From contig NC_092567.1 of assembly GCF_037975245.1 (NCBI RefSeq), forward strand, positions 9,864,714 through 9,928,713: DNA of 64,000 bases, given 5' to 3'. A model generated the notes under the pieces. The model saw only the letters and a list, made by a program, of their open reading frames with translations, was not told the DNA's origin and did no database searches. Shown here piece after piece: positions 24,226 through 37,396 of the stretch. Both the position numbers and the translations under genes were made by a program. Each line of letters begins with the position of its first letter. Positions within the stretch are counted from its first letter, which is position 1. The stretch is from Apostichopus japonicus (lineage: Eukaryota > Echinodermata > Holothuroidea > Aspidochirotida > Stichopodidae).

Positions 24226-25249
24226 TGCAAAGTGTGCTTGAGCGCGTGTGCACGACGAAGGGTTACATATTCCGTCGAGTTGACAGCCTCAAAAGTCGAA
24301 ATGGAAGATCTACTCAAGAGCTGGGGGTTGCTTGTTCCCGACATAATTCAGTCTATGAAAGGTAATCATTTCAGTAAAGGGATTGAAGTAATCGGAATAA
24401 ACTGGGACGATTCTTTCACACAATTTTTATCAACATTTTGTACCCCTATGCTAGGCCTAGTAGTAATACTAACGTTAACGTATAGAGCCTATATAGTAGT
24501 GTAGCCTATGACAGTGACAAAAGGATACCTGTATACCGACGTACGTACTATAGGCCTAGCCTAGATTACTTATGCGAGTCATACTCCTAGGATAGTGAAG
24601 GTTAAGTGTGGAGTTCGAACTTCCAATAACCTTTTCTATCCTTATAATAAGCCTATGGTGATCCGTGGTTGAAATCTTGGGCTTATGTTTACAATGTGTA
24701 TCGTTTTTATTATGCTACAGTGGCAAGCTACAGTAGCTTCAGCATATTATGGTAATTTCTTAGTGTTAATTGTAGATAATATAGAAACTGTAGATCAAAG
24801 GACAATAAATTAAGTCAGCAGAGGTCAAACAATGACCTTTAACCATATTACCCTCAGGAACAACCAGGTTGATGATGTTAAGTATTTTCTGTATATTTCC
24901 CATATTGAATAGAGGATCACTATCTTTCTTTGAATGGGAGGGGGGTCTCCCAGCTACTTACAAGCCCTATTGTTTCTAACCTGATGACTATTGAATTTGG
25001 TAAATACTTCCTGATAGACTATTATATTACAACAACCATTTAATTTGGGGTTTTTATGCTTTGCTAAATTTGGCATTTTGGTTTTCACTTGCAGAGGAGA
25101 AGGACAACCTGTCATTGCTCATGTTACCACTTATTTTTGGGACCAGGAGCTAGGCCAAAACTGGAGGACGATCAGCGGCAACAGATCATGCTTCATCATT
25201 TATTGAATTAAAAAGGGTATGTCTAAATGCATTATTCATATCAGCTGCT

Positions 25250-25500
25250 GACTTTGCTTGTAATCAGCTAGGGTTTGAATCTCGTAATCCAAGAATCAGT
25301 GGTTCAAATCCCGGCTACATTGTGTCCTTAGGCAAGGCACTCTATCTTGATGGCCTCACTCCACTCAGGTGAAAATATGAACTTGTGAGGAACCTGAGCC
25401 CAACCCTGTGTGGATTACAAAGACTGCAGCAACTTACTCTCCATGATTGTTGGAGAATTGTGTCTGGCTCCACTGATCTGTAAAACCCTTTAAGCTGTAT
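25250..25500 (+). mobile_element. tRNA-derived SINE with conserved central domain
   Basis: A pol III B-box-like GGTTCAAATCC at 25301 is followed by TTGTGTCCTTAGGCAAGGCA, a motif shared by many deuterostome and mollusc SINEs. An A-box-like segment lies ~50 bp upstream. The 3' end runs into a (TTG/TTC/GTA)n trinucleotide tract at 25505-25620, consistent with a simple-repeat SINE tail. Confidence 0.7.
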
Positions 25501-25620
25501 TTTCATCATTATTGTTATTGTTGTTGTTCTTCTTTTTTTGTGTTCTTGTTCTTCTTGTCGTTGTCGTTGGTGGTAGTAGTAGTATTAGTATCAGTAGTAT
25601 TAGGTGTAGTATTGCTATTG
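25501..25620 (+). repeat. Trinucleotide microsatellite
   Basis: An imperfect mix of TTG, TTC, GTC and GTA triplets continues directly from the SINE tail. The minus-strand Asn/Thr-rich frame across it is an artefact. Confidence 0.8.
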
Positions 25621-26328
25621 TTGGGCATTGGGTTGTGCAAAATCCCTGAGTTCAAAACTAGCATGTACCCATTGTGATCTACATTTATATTCGAATGGAA
25701 AGGAGGTGCCAACTAATGCCCTACGACAATCTTCTTGTTCACTTGGATGATCTTAAGTCAGTTAAGTCTCTCCAAACTAATTCTACATATGAATCAGTGG
25801 TGTGCTGGTATCATCCTACTGGTTAGACATATCAAAAGGGAGCGTTTCCATTTTTAATTTATACTACAAGTTCAATAACATTTTTGTGATATGCATAAAG
25901 TAAATGGTTTTGGCTGTAATATAGAACACACCAGAAATAAATCAATTTGAACATGGAATACTAAAAGCTACTTTTCATTGCTTCTATTTGTTTCACAGGA
26001 GCACACCCATTTGCCTTCATACTTACAGGGAATAGGCAGTGAATGAAGATCTCAGCCTTTCATCCTTGGGTTTTACTCAGACTTCAAGCTGACACCATCA
26101 CAAGTGTTTGTTATCTTGGAGAGGCACGCAGTGAGCATGCACACACTCTCTGAAGGAGTCGACATCTGCTATAAAGCACACTACAAATTCAACTTGCAGT
26201 ACCAGCAGCACTGCCGAAATGTTTGGGATTTCATTGAAAGTTGCATATATAAGCAATCAGGAATGAAGAATCTTTCCTCCTCCATCCGGTCTTTCAGAGC
26301 TTTCATGAAGAATGCTGCCAGTCCTTAA

Positions 26329-28674
26329 ACAGTTTATCACCTGGCTCGGAGCCTTTTTTCCTCGAGGTATCATAATGGGATACATATCCAAAGTCCTAAT
26401 ACCGCTGTTTCAAACTTCGACACAAATTACAAGGTGTCTAGAAATTCATTTTTGAAGCATGCATTTATCATGGAATTGGGTAAAAAAAGTGGATGATACA
26501 AGTATATGTAGGTTACATTTGTGTAATGAACGTGCTGAAATGGGCAGTAATGCAGTGATTTTAGGGCTAATTAAGGAACTATTTAGCTACTGTAGCACTT
26601 AAGTTAAAATATTTCGCAGAACTAGTCCATAGGACTTTTTATGTACAACTGAACATCTAGATGTAAACTTACTCTGTTATTGTATTCAAAATGACAACAT
26701 TATTAAGGGCACCCATGAAAGGCAGAGCTTCATGCACAATGTGACTGCAAATGTTTTTTGAAACTTACTCTTGATTTGCACCACCAATTAAAATTACTGC
26801 AACTACTGTGTGATGAGCTAGTGTACAATGAGCTGACATACTTGTGCTCTTTCTATCCACTATTTTTACATTTTTACATATGTAGAATAGATCCTTCCCC
26901 TTCCCCCATCTCAATGTAATGAACTTGCAAACAATTCCTTAGCCTGTGTTATCTTGTATATTTGGAAACTGAAAAGAAACTGAACAGTGTGCCTTACGTG
27001 ACTTATTTGCATTAGAATATCAGTGTAAAATGCATATCAATTAAATTTTACCTTGAAGTTATTCCTCAATGTGTCCTTTTCAGATATAATAGGCACCTTA
27101 GCAGATTTCTCTCAATGCTTCACAGGATTTATTGATTTCCTCCAAAAAGTTTAAATTCTTCATTTCTCTGCGTGACTTACGTGACAAATGTTGAGGGCGA
27201 TATAATTCGCAATGGGAAAGCATTAATGTTTCGCAGTGGTGACAGAATTTATTTTGGGTTTTCAAAGTTCAGTGACTATAGGCTTCTAGCTTAACTACAG
27301 ACTTGTACTGAACATGATATTGAAAACAAGTGTAAAATTTCGCTCTGATTTGTGACTTACGTCACATGGAATGGCCCTAAAGAATGTTATCAGTTTTTAA
27401 ATCATATGAACATTGTATAGCTTGCTTCACAGCACAGAAACACAGAAATTAGCATAGCAATATCAAAATTTGCGGATCTTTGTTTTAATTATCATGAAGA
27501 ACATTTTCAAAGACATTTTTTTTGCCAGCCCTCATATCTCCTTTAATACCATTATTCATTTGAACAAAAGTTTAAATGTGTTCCATTCATGTTCATCTAA
27601 AAAAGAGACTTTTTCCTATTCAACAATTTAAAGATGGCTAGTTATGTAGTAATCATTTTGTGGAAAATGTTTTGCCAATATCATTAGATTGTGGAAGACA
27701 ATTGTTCAAGTGCAAAAGAAATTGCTCTAAATTTTGTAAATTCAACTTTGTACATGGTTCCACATAATTATTAATTAATTAATGATGAGTTTAAAAGACT
27801 ACAAAGGTAATAAGTGATTAGCTATGGTCAGAAAACATAGGTCCTAACATAGATCTAGAGAGGGATTGAGTCTGACCACAGCAAATTTCCATTTCCTAAA
27901 CAAGAAAAGACAGCAAGGGCAGTAGTGCGCTGAAGGCAGTAAGCATTTAGGTACAAGAACATTGCTGACAACCTGTTTTGCTTCCTGTTTAACTATAGTA
28001 TGGAGCTTTACACCCCTTGATTGCAGCCCATTTTGATCCACCCTTGCATTGGTTAAATATTAATTTTAACCAGTACACTTTCATACATGGGTACTCCAGA
28101 AATGGAGGGTGTATATGTGCTTTTGATCCACATTACTGAAACTTTTGGGGTTAAACTTAAGTTAAAAGGTTAAAATATTAATGCAAAGTTGGTGTATGAT
28201 GTACAAGGGGGATTTTCTCATGGCAAGGAATCACAAAGCCATTGGCATTTTTTTCCATAAAATTTATCCTGTGGGATTCTTAAGAAAATTGAAGCCACAA
28301 ATGTTAATGTCACTTTAGGGAAGGTTGTTTTCAGATCAAAATGAGTTTCCAAGGAATGTGCGTGAACCCTACATAAATGAAACATATGGCTTCGTTAATT
28401 AATTTATTTCAGTTCATACCCTTATTTCAAGAATACCTTATATCAAATTATACTGTTCAGTCAACAATAAGATTCTTCAACCATTATTGTTATATGTCTT
28501 GTTCAAGCTCAGTTCATTCAACAATAAGTTTATTCACCCATGATAGTTATATATGTCTTCTTCAAGGTCAGTGAATAAAGGTGTTCCAAGTATTACAAAA
28601 TACAGTATCTTTCTCTATTTCAAAGGATGTGATGTCTTAGATTTTTTAGAATTCCAACAGTTCTTTTCCATTAT
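26329..28674. other. Interior of the 23951-29078 element, no gene recognised
   Basis: AT-rich DNA without coding signal on either strand. The motif GTGACTTACGT(G/C)A appears near 27172 and 27350, with a looser form near 26995, which may reflect an old ~180-bp repeat. Confidence 0.5.
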
Positions 28675-29078
28675 TGCCCAACACGATCTAAGAAACCCCC
28701 AACAGTTGGAAGTGGTTCAGGATTAACCCAACATTTGGTTGTTGCAAATGCCCAACAAAATCCATGAATTGTCCAACAATTGGGACAAATTTAGTATACA
28801 CCCAACAGGTGGCTAAATGAACTGCCCAACAGATGGATACATTACTGTTGCCTTAACCCATATGTTGGTTAAATGATTTGCCCAACAAAATGAATGACCC
28901 ACCCAACAGTTGGGGAAATGGCTAACCTGAACAGTTGGGTAATTCCCCTCCCAACTGTTGAGAATTTATTATACCTATTTGGGTTGGTCAATTTTTGCCC
29001 AACTTTTGAGGTTGCTGAATACATGCCCAACGTTGGTTAAAAAGTTGGGTAAATTTTGCCCATTATTTTTAACAGTGT
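28675..29078 (-). repeat. Right subterminal CCCAAC/GTTGGG repeats
   Basis: About 400 bp contains more than a dozen CCCAAC... motifs, several forming short palindromes such as CCCAACAGTTGG and CCAACAATTGG. It ends in TTTTTAACAGTGT, the right TIR. Confidence 0.65.
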
Positions 29079-29079
29079 A

Positions 29080-30425
29080 GGAAGTGCCATAGTACCGAAA
29101 CGACGCTGGTAAAAATAACGAATTACTAAGCCTACAATGTGCAATAGATCAAAACCACTGCGTGTTCCTAGTAACGTTAGATCAGAGTGCAGCATTTGAA
29201 ACCTGTGAACCATGACCTGTTATTACATCGTCTCATCGAATACTTCGCAGTTACGGGATCTGCACATTCCTGGATGACATCCTATTTCAAGCAATGCACG
29301 CAGTTAGTGAATATAAACGGCAATACGTCATCTGTCAAGGATCTCGTGACCGGCCTCCCTCGGGATTCTGTATTGGGACCATATTTGTACCCAAAGCTAT
29401 ACATCTCCATTATTTTCAATCGCGGAGAAACATGGTATCAATTTGCAGTTGTATACCGATGACACACAGTTATATGTGTCATGTGAACCACGAGACGCTG
29501 ATGTTACTTTGAGTTGTTTGAGGATGCGATCTTGGAAATACGCGAATGGATGGCAGAATATCACCTCAAACTGAACGATGGGAAGACAGAGTTTCTAATC
29601 ATTTGCTAAACCAACCGTCTCATATACATTCCATCAAAATAGGCACGACAGATGTTCCAGCAAGTGTCTGAATCCGTAATATAGCTGCAACACTTGACTC
29701 GGAACTGAACATGATGGCACATATCAACACCGTATTAAGAACCCGTTACTCGCACATCCAGCAGATCGCTCGTATACGCCAGTTTATAACACAAGACGCT
29801 GCCGCAACGCTAACCAATATTATCGTAACATCACGCTTGGATTATGTCAACAGCCTCCTGTTCGGGTTACCGGGAAACGCCACTCGTAAACTGCAACAAG
29901 TCTAGAACAGCGCTGCTCGAGTAGTTTGTAGAGTGAAGAGGAGAGACCATATAACGCCGATTCTAAGGTCTTTACATTGGCTTCCAGTAGAGTTCCGAGT
30001 GAAATACAAATTCAATCTTCTCACATATGAAGCTCTACTGCCTCGCCCCGACTTCATCGGCGATCTCCTGGCACCCTGTCATTACGCTCATCATCACGGG
30101 GACTGCTTTAAGAAATTAGAACAAAGAAAAAAGCTGGGACAAAGCATTTTCAGTATAGTGCGCCCGAGCGATTGAATGCAGTACGTACCTTTGATGTTTG
30201 AACTGTACAGTATTTTTGTATCACCATAGCTTTAATGTATTTTTCTATCATATTATAGGTTTAATGGTGTAAACCTTGTAGGCGATATTTTTCTACTGTT
30301 TGCTTTTTAATGTTTCATGTATTTTAAATGTTTCCTGTATATTAATTATTTCAATTCCTGTTAAGCGCTTCGTGCACCGTTGCTGATGGACGCGCTATAT
30401 AGGTAATATTTCATTATTATATTAT
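29080..30425 (+). mobile_element. Truncated CR1/L2-like LINE, reverse-transcriptase remnant
   Basis: In shifting frames this region encodes DQSAAFETVNHDLLLHRL-type sequence, GSAHSWMTSYFKQ, the YTDD catalytic motif (29452-29463) and, near the C-terminus, HITPILRSLHWLPVEFRVKY, a hallmark of CR1/L2-clade LINEs. At least four frame breaks or stops show that it is dead. The 3' end GACGCGCTATATAGGTAATA followed by (ATT)n matches L2-type tails. It lies immediately beside the TIR element's right end and is 5'-truncated, as is usual. Confidence 0.8.
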
Positions 30426-30429
30426 ATCA

Positions 30430-31240
30430 ATTGGACTTCATTGACAAGAAAATTAGATTTATGGTCATCCATATCCACTTTTTACACTTAGATTCAACTG
30501 CTTCCCTCATACATGTCTCCTCTTTGACACATCCTATCTACTTGAGCCCATTTTCAGCGTCTGTATACCGCGGTTAGTGTACTTGAGCGAATTCTCAGTC
30601 ACTCCATGCACCATATAAGTAATTTGCATATTGGACGTTTGCAGTAAGGGGGAAGGGGGGGGGGGAATAAAATAGTAAGAAATTAAGAAATATATGTAAT
30701 TGCTACAGCTTGCGGGGCTTTGTCCCTTGCACACTACTGGAGCTTTCAAATACATTTCAGTAAAACGGAATTCCTCTTGAAATGTCATTATTTTGTGCTA
30801 TAAAATGACTATGAGGGAACATGGAAAGTGAAACTGGTGCAGCTGAAGTACCAATGAGACCCACTGGGGCTTAGATTACATTCGGGAGAAATTTAATTCC
30901 TCTCTCTGAATGCGTTTTCTTGCTTAAAAATCGATACGAGTTTCGGCGTATCCAGAGGGTTAAGGACAGGGAAAGGCCCCCTCTCCAACACGCAAACATG
31001 TTATGGGACGCAAACGGGATTGGCAAAAAGGAAAATCGGCAAACCAAAAGTAAATAGCCATGGTATGTATGATACTGGATATGCTGTTTGTGTTTATGGT
31101 ATCGCGTGGTCTGCTTCTAATCAGGTTTTCCCTCATTAGCCACACTATGCATAGATCGAGATCTCTCTGTAAAAGATACATTTGCTTCAGTAATTAACAA
31201 TTGGGCTTGTGATCTATAATATAAACATCACCTCATTTGA
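30430..31240 (+). repeat. Segmental repeat, copy C right part
   Basis: It continues the homology to copy B after the inserted elements: 'tggtcatccatatccact', 'cctctttgacacatcctatc', 'tacttgagcccatttt', a G-rich patch, 'gtaaatagccatggtatg' and 'cttcagtaattaaca'. Confidence 0.6.
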
Positions 31241-32900
31241 GTCACTGATTATGGGTACCTGCGTATACCAGTCGATACGTACAAGTATGGGATATGGGTC
31301 ATTCCATATCAAATCACCAAATGTTGGGGTATGTTGTAGTTCAACATCTTTGAAAAATTCCCATATTTATTGTATGATTGGACCACCATGAAATAAGCAT
31401 ATTCTGAAAATTTCAGTTGCATTGCTTTACAATTGGCCGATTTATCAGACTTTGAAATTCCGCAATTTGTCGCCATCATGACATTTTGGCATTTTCTTGA
31501 CTTTTGAGGTCTTATTTCTCAGCAATTAAACATTCTACTACCTTTCTATTACAGATGCCTATAGAGTCCATCCCATAGGACAGGGGAAAAAATATATTGT
31601 CTTGTGGAGTTAGGTCAACTTAAAAGTGTCAAAATATTCGACTTTTGTACTCTTCACTAAAAAATGTGCTATTTTTAGTGATGAATTGCTCCTAAACCAT
31701 TGCTTTAGGGTACCTGATTCTTTCAGAGGTTATTATGTCTAGTACAAACATTACAAAATAATGATTACAATGCTTTCCTTTAATATGTTTGCAAGTTGTG
31801 CAACTTTTAAGTTGCTATTTCATGCTGCGATTCAGCATGAGGTATGGGTTTTGTTGCCAATTGTTTTACCAAAGTAACCATGTTAGAGCTGTCATGGTTT
31901 TATACCCTACTTATAAGTATAAAGTTCTTACACCTCAACAAATTTCAGGGTTCTAGCTGTTCTCAATATTAATTTATGAAGTTGTTAAGTTGCTCCGATG
32001 TATTTTTATATATTCTATATATTTTATACATTCATTTAAGATCATGTCTTACTGAAGTTAATCAACAACGGAGAACTGATCGGGGCGATATATTATTACA
32101 TTAATATTGTTTGGTTCTAGAACAGGACTCGAAACACGGACCCTTGCAATCCTATGTTACTTCATAGAATCTTGTAAAGCTCTGTATATATACACACTCT
32201 TTTGTCAAATTGTTTATAATTTCATTACATTTTTTATATTTGTTTAATAAACAGTTTACGTTGTGTTCTTATTCATAAGCGAAGCTATAGATTCTTTTCA
32301 AGACGTATTCAGAGTTGGCCATCGCTGCTTGTAGTTTCTTCTACACAACAGGCATATTACGCACATGCAAAAAAAAAATACACCGGAAACTTCCAATGTT
32401 TGCATATTAATGGACGTAACTGAGTGCAATGCATATACTTACAGGAACCTTTGAAAGTCTGATATGACAGAATAAACAAAACAAGGCATAAATATCATAT
32501 ATGAATTGTATTATCAAATAAATTCTTTGATTGTGTAAACTATGAAACATGAACTTTGGAACCAGTTACAACTATAGACAGATTTCAACCGATATCTATT
32601 TAGCGTCCAGTTTAGTTTAGTTTAGTTTGGTAGAAAAAAAAATCAGGAGGGACATTTAAGTCACCCTCAAGGACCCTATAGTCCAGGATCGTATGTTAGA
32701 ACGGCACATGACCAACACGACGCCATCCTTGTCAATTGGATATTCTTCATTCCCGTTTTCGTATGTTCTTTTGTTTTCGTGATTTTCATCTGTTATTTAG
32801 GGTTAATGGATTCTATACTAAAATTATACTCTGGATGATAAACCTACAAAGCGATGATCGAACTGGTAAGTAACGTACAGGAGACAGTAATGGTGTGGAG
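31241..32900. other. Intergenic, no gene recognised
   Basis: No coding signal. The block beginning GGTCATTCCATATCAAATCA (31296) looks like an interspersed repeat from its recurrence in other invertebrate sequences as I recall them, but no boundaries are visible here. Confidence 0.45.
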
Positions 32901-33523
32901 CTATGCACTGATATACTAAACACTTCATTTAAAACACATGCTATGTACTGATATTGAACACGTCATTAATAACACAGGCTATGAACTGATTTACTAAGCA
33001 CGTCATTATTAACACAGACTATGTACTGATATACTAAACACTTCATTAATAACACAGGCTATGTACTGATATATTAAACACGTCATTAATAACACAGGCT
33101 ATGTACTGATATACTAAACACTTCATTAATAACACTGGCTATGTACTGATATACTAAACACACCATTAATAACACAGGCTATGTACTGATATACTAAACA
33201 CGTCATTAATAACACAGGCTATGTACTGATATACTAAACACTTCATTAATAACACAGGCCATGTACTGATATACTAAACACACCATTAATAACACGTGCT
33301 ATGTACTGATATACTAAGCACATCATTACAAAAACAGGCTATTTACCGATATACTAAACACGTCATTAATAACACAAGCTATGTACTGATATATTAAATA
33401 CCTAATTAATTACACAGGTTATGTACTGATATACAAAATACGTCATTACACAGGCTATATACTGATATACTAAACACGTCATGAATAACACAAACTATTT
33501 ACCGATATACTAAACACGCCATA
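32901..33523 (+). repeat. 40-bp minisatellite, ~15.6 copies
   Basis: The unit is CTATGTACTGATATACTAAA followed by CACGTCATTAATAACACAGG. Copies differ mainly at the CACGTC/CACTTC/CACACC site, with a few deleted units near 33440-33480. Confidence 0.95.
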
Positions 33524-34831
33524 TAGTGCTTCCAATCCTAATGCATTTCTCATCTCCTCTACCGGCAATACATATAGCTACTCAAACATAATAACAGTGT
33601 ACATTTTCGGAAACATATTCAATAATATGCAACTGATCATTAAACCCATAACCAATAAATAAAGACATACAACTAACTTGACGATCTTGCCCAGACAGCA
33701 ATAACATAGTTCTCAATGACTCTTTTAACCACCTACGTAAATAATCAGTGGACTGTCTATACATAGTCGGCATATCAGCAATATAAGCATATTGGTAATG
33801 TCTCTCATCAAACATGATTATTGCATTTTTTCATTTATTTTGCAGTGCCCGAATCAATATCAGAATATTACCCGAATTTCCCGGAAATATGTTCTTGTTG
33901 GAAAAGGAGTACGGGGTGTGGGGTGGGCTGCAGTCCCCTGCCCTCCCCCAACTTCCCAATGTCGATATGTATATTGTCATACGGCTACAGCTGTAGCAAC
34001 CTAGAAATTCAAAAAAAAAAGTTTGGTTGTTCCTGTCACCATGGCCACTAGTAAAAGTGTAACATTGCATCACGCAAGGGATATATGTATAGTAGTGCTC
34101 GACAGCAACATAACGCATGATAGTAACACGAGCATATATCCAATTGTAGGTGCATGTTATACCGTCAACAACCTAAAGCACATTCGATACTCTTACAGTA
34201 ATATCAATGTAGGTCGTATCATAAAGATACACATATCAGCTTGTTTTGGTCGAGTGCATTATAAGTGCCATAATCAACTCTATAAACATGTTATCATTCA
34301 AAAGTTAAAATGACGTAGGATTTGCAAAGGTCACAAAAATAGTAACTTCTGAGGGTTAAATCAACCAACTTTTGAAGATAATATGATAAGATGGTAACAC
34401 ACACTCTATATATAATCCACCAATTCGTGTAGTAATGAATTGATTTCCTACACAATACTTACATTTTAAAGCAGCATTTTGCGTCCTTTTCTATGATATT
34501 TCTCAACCTCACTGACTCCACTATGCCATAACGACATACATAACTAGCTTATCTATTTATATTTTACTTCAAATGGTGGCATAAAAGTGGAAAAAATTGC
34601 AACTTTCAACTTTTTTGTTCTCCAAGATAATATCCGTTGGGAACCCAATAAACCTCGCCCATAATATGAATATTTAAACACTACGAACGTCATTGACAGA
34701 TACGCAATATAACACCACGCTTGATTTGTGTACAGTCTATATATGGCAGTTGTACCAGGGAGCTGCATAACAACTCCAAACGCAAAGTCTTGAATCTATT
34801 TTTAGCAACGGCTCATAACTAAACCTGCATC
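33524..34831. other. Intergenic, no gene recognised
   Basis: Only short unsupported frames are seen. A G/C-rich patch at ~33900-33960 resembles a transposon terminus but has no partner. Confidence 0.5.
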
Positions 34832-35285
34832 TCTGATTGGTTGAATTCAAACTAGTGGGTTTGGGAACTGAATGCGATTTAATTTTGTATGTGGATACTC
34901 GCCAATTAACGTTTTTGGCAGGGAAAAACTTGGCTAATATCTTAGTATGCTGTTTTGTGATTTGATGTATGTAAAAAACTGGATGGACATGTAAAAAAAG
35001 TAGAAAACGGCAACCAAACGCAAAATGCTCATGAATAAACATACTTTTCACTGATTGGTGGAATTCAAACTAGTGGATTTGGAGATATGAAAACTTTGTC
35101 GAGGACACTTTTACTCGTTATCGATATAAATCGTTAACTACTCGCTAATTAACGCTCTTGGCAGGGTGAAACTTGGATGGTATCTTAGTTTGCTGTTTTA
35201 TGATTGATACATGTAAAAAAATCGATGCACATGTCAAAAAGGTGGAAAAAAGCGACCCAACGCAAAATGCTGCTTTGAAGAAATA
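34832..35285 (+). repeat. ~220-bp tandem duplication, two diverged copies
   Basis: Copies begin at 34832 and 35050 with CTGATTGGT(T/G)GAATTCAAAC. They share 'caattaacg', CTTGGCAGGG, TTAG(T)TGCTGTTTT, GGACATGT/GCACATGT and AACGCAAAATGCT. It is non-coding. Confidence 0.8.
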
Positions 35286-35629
35286 TATCTAGAGTTAGTT
35301 ATGTTTTTGAGATGGCATTTTCAACTAAGAGTGTAAAATATTTTGCTCTTCCATGTTAATGTCACATGTTATCATCGTAACCGGAATACGTCTAGTTATA
35401 TCAATGAATACTTTTACTTGGTGTGCATCTAACACTAAGGCAGGAGCTATGACATAGACGTACCTTAACCACCCCCCCCCCCCCAAAAAAAAAAGGAGGC
35501 AACAACAACAATTTGCTGAATACAAAAGGAAGTTTTGACAAGAATTTCTGTCCTTTAAAATCTTTATAGAATAGAGAAGGCGATTCTGAAAGTTTTGAAG
35601 ACTCCCGGGATTCACTCCCGGGACCATAG

Positions 35630-35970
35630 CAACTACTAATGTAACATATTAGGATTGTTACACTTGGAAGAGTGGAACAAAACTATGGCAACTACTATTG
35701 TAACATATTAGGATTGCTACACTTGGTACAGGGGAACACAACTATAGCAACTACTAATGTAACATATTAGGATTGCTATACTTGGTACAGGGGAACACAA
35801 CTATAGCAACTACTAATGTAACATATTAGGATTGTTACACTTGGAAGAGTGGAACAAAACTATGGCAACTACTATTGTAACATATTAGGATCGCTACACT
35901 TGGTACAGGGGAACACAACTATATCAACTACTAATGTAGCATATTAGGATTGCTATAATTGGTTACATAT
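35630..35970 (+). repeat. 59-bp minisatellite with 3-unit higher order
   Basis: Units start at 35630, 35689, 35748, 35807, 35866 and 35925 with CAACTACTAATGTAACATAT. Unit types alternate as GGAAGAGTGG, GGTACAGGGG, GGTACAGGGG, GGAAGAGTGG, GGTACAGGGG. This fits a 177-bp (three-unit) duplication. Confidence 0.9.
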
Positions 35971-36413
35971 AAACAGCATTTCTATCCGTTTCCTTTGTCA
36001 AGTATTCTTTCGTTTGTTTTATATTTATTAATATACTCCTATCTTTTCTATTTCTCTTCTGTATTCCTTTCTTTATGTTTACTACCATTTCTGTGAATTG
36101 GATTTGCACGAAAATATACGAGTGGCCTCTTCAGCTCTACTCCATTTGTTTTGTTTTGATACTTTATCCATCCTTCCAACACATTGTTAAACTTACAGCG
36201 TGTAATATAGAAAATGAAACCGAATTCAATCAGGCTAGATATTGTTTGGATTTCTCCGGCAAAAGAAATGACCGTGCTAGGAGTATTTCTATTAAATATC
36301 TATAAGCAATGTTCATAGTTATTGCATCCTTCTGTCAGTTCAACCGCCAGCGCATCGTAGACATTATTGACCTCACATTATGATATTGTTATGTATGTTA
36401 TGTATATATCTAT

Positions 36414-36551
<138 letters not shown>

Positions 36552-36595
36552 CGTGTTTTAGGACAATATCTTTTTCGGGTTTGCGCTCTTCACTA

Positions 36596-36996
<401 letters not shown>

Positions 36997-37245
36997 TCAT
37001 TTGCCTTTGTCGTTTACCTCCATTGCATTAACATAAAGTCTGTTCAAAGTATCTCTTTCGAGATCCGGCTTTAGGAATCACAAATGATTTTCGAGTTGGA
37101 TAGCATCATGTTTGATCTCTAGAGTAGGGCAAAATATGTCACCAAAAACAGAACTAGTATTGTTCGATATAGGTGACAAACGCCTACAGTGGAATTACGA
37201 TCTTCCTTACCGGTTTCGAACCTCTGGACATACAATCAGCGTCCA

Positions 37246-37357
37246 TAGCCTAGTGGTTAGGGTGACCGCGTACAAAGCGGGAGGCCCGTGGTTCGAATCC
37301 CGGTGGAGGCTGAAAGTTTTTTCACTGTTCTTGATTTTCCAACTCATTACGATTTTC

Positions 37358-37393
<36 letters not shown>
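37246..37393 (+). mobile_element. tRNA-like SINE, copy 2, with (TA)n tail
   Basis: It is nearly identical to copy 1 (GCCTAGTGGTTAGGGTGACC head, GGTTCGAATCC B box, same tail) and ends in a (TA)n run at ~37361-37393. The tail suggests that insertion of this SINE seeds TA microsatellites. Confidence 0.75.

Positions 37394-37396
<3 letters not shown>

Larger units (their letters stand above)
24301..26328 (+). pseudogene. SAMD3-like gene remnant (SAM start and C-terminal exon)
   Basis: Three exons connect in phase: 24301-24361 (MEDLLKSWGLLVPDIIQSMK, donor AAAG|GTAATC), 25095-25216 (acceptor CTTGCAG, donor AGG|GTATGT) and 26056-26328 (acceptor ATCTCAG). The first exon and the start of the second resemble the beginning of a SAM domain. 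The last exon (PFILGFYSDF ... VFVILERHAV ... YKFNLQYQQHCRNVWDFIES ... SSIRSFRAFM) resembles the C-terminus of multicopy SAMD3-like proteins of fish and invertebrates. Exon 2 has an in-frame TAG at 25151-25153, and the long central exons of the family are missing, so it is probably non-functional. A SINE occupies the second intron. The resemblance is from recall; a profile search was not possible. Confidence 0.5.
23951..29078. mobile_element. TIR element with subterminal repeats, carrying a SAMD3-like gene remnant
   Basis: The left end is ACACTGTTAAAA...TGGGTAAAA. The right end, reverse-complemented, is ACACTGTTAAAAATAATGGGC. Both termini carry many copies of a GTTGG(G/T)CAA motif pointing inward (left 23951-24225) and its complement TTGCCCAAC (right 28675-29070). 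CACTG-starting TIRs plus repeated subterminal motifs are the signature of CACTA/EnSpm-like elements. The sequence outside is a TA on each side, which is too short to prove a duplication. Resumption of the split host repeat on the far side, after an adjacent LINE, supports insertion. No transposase was found, so the element is non-autonomous, decayed or misclassified. Confidence 0.6.
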
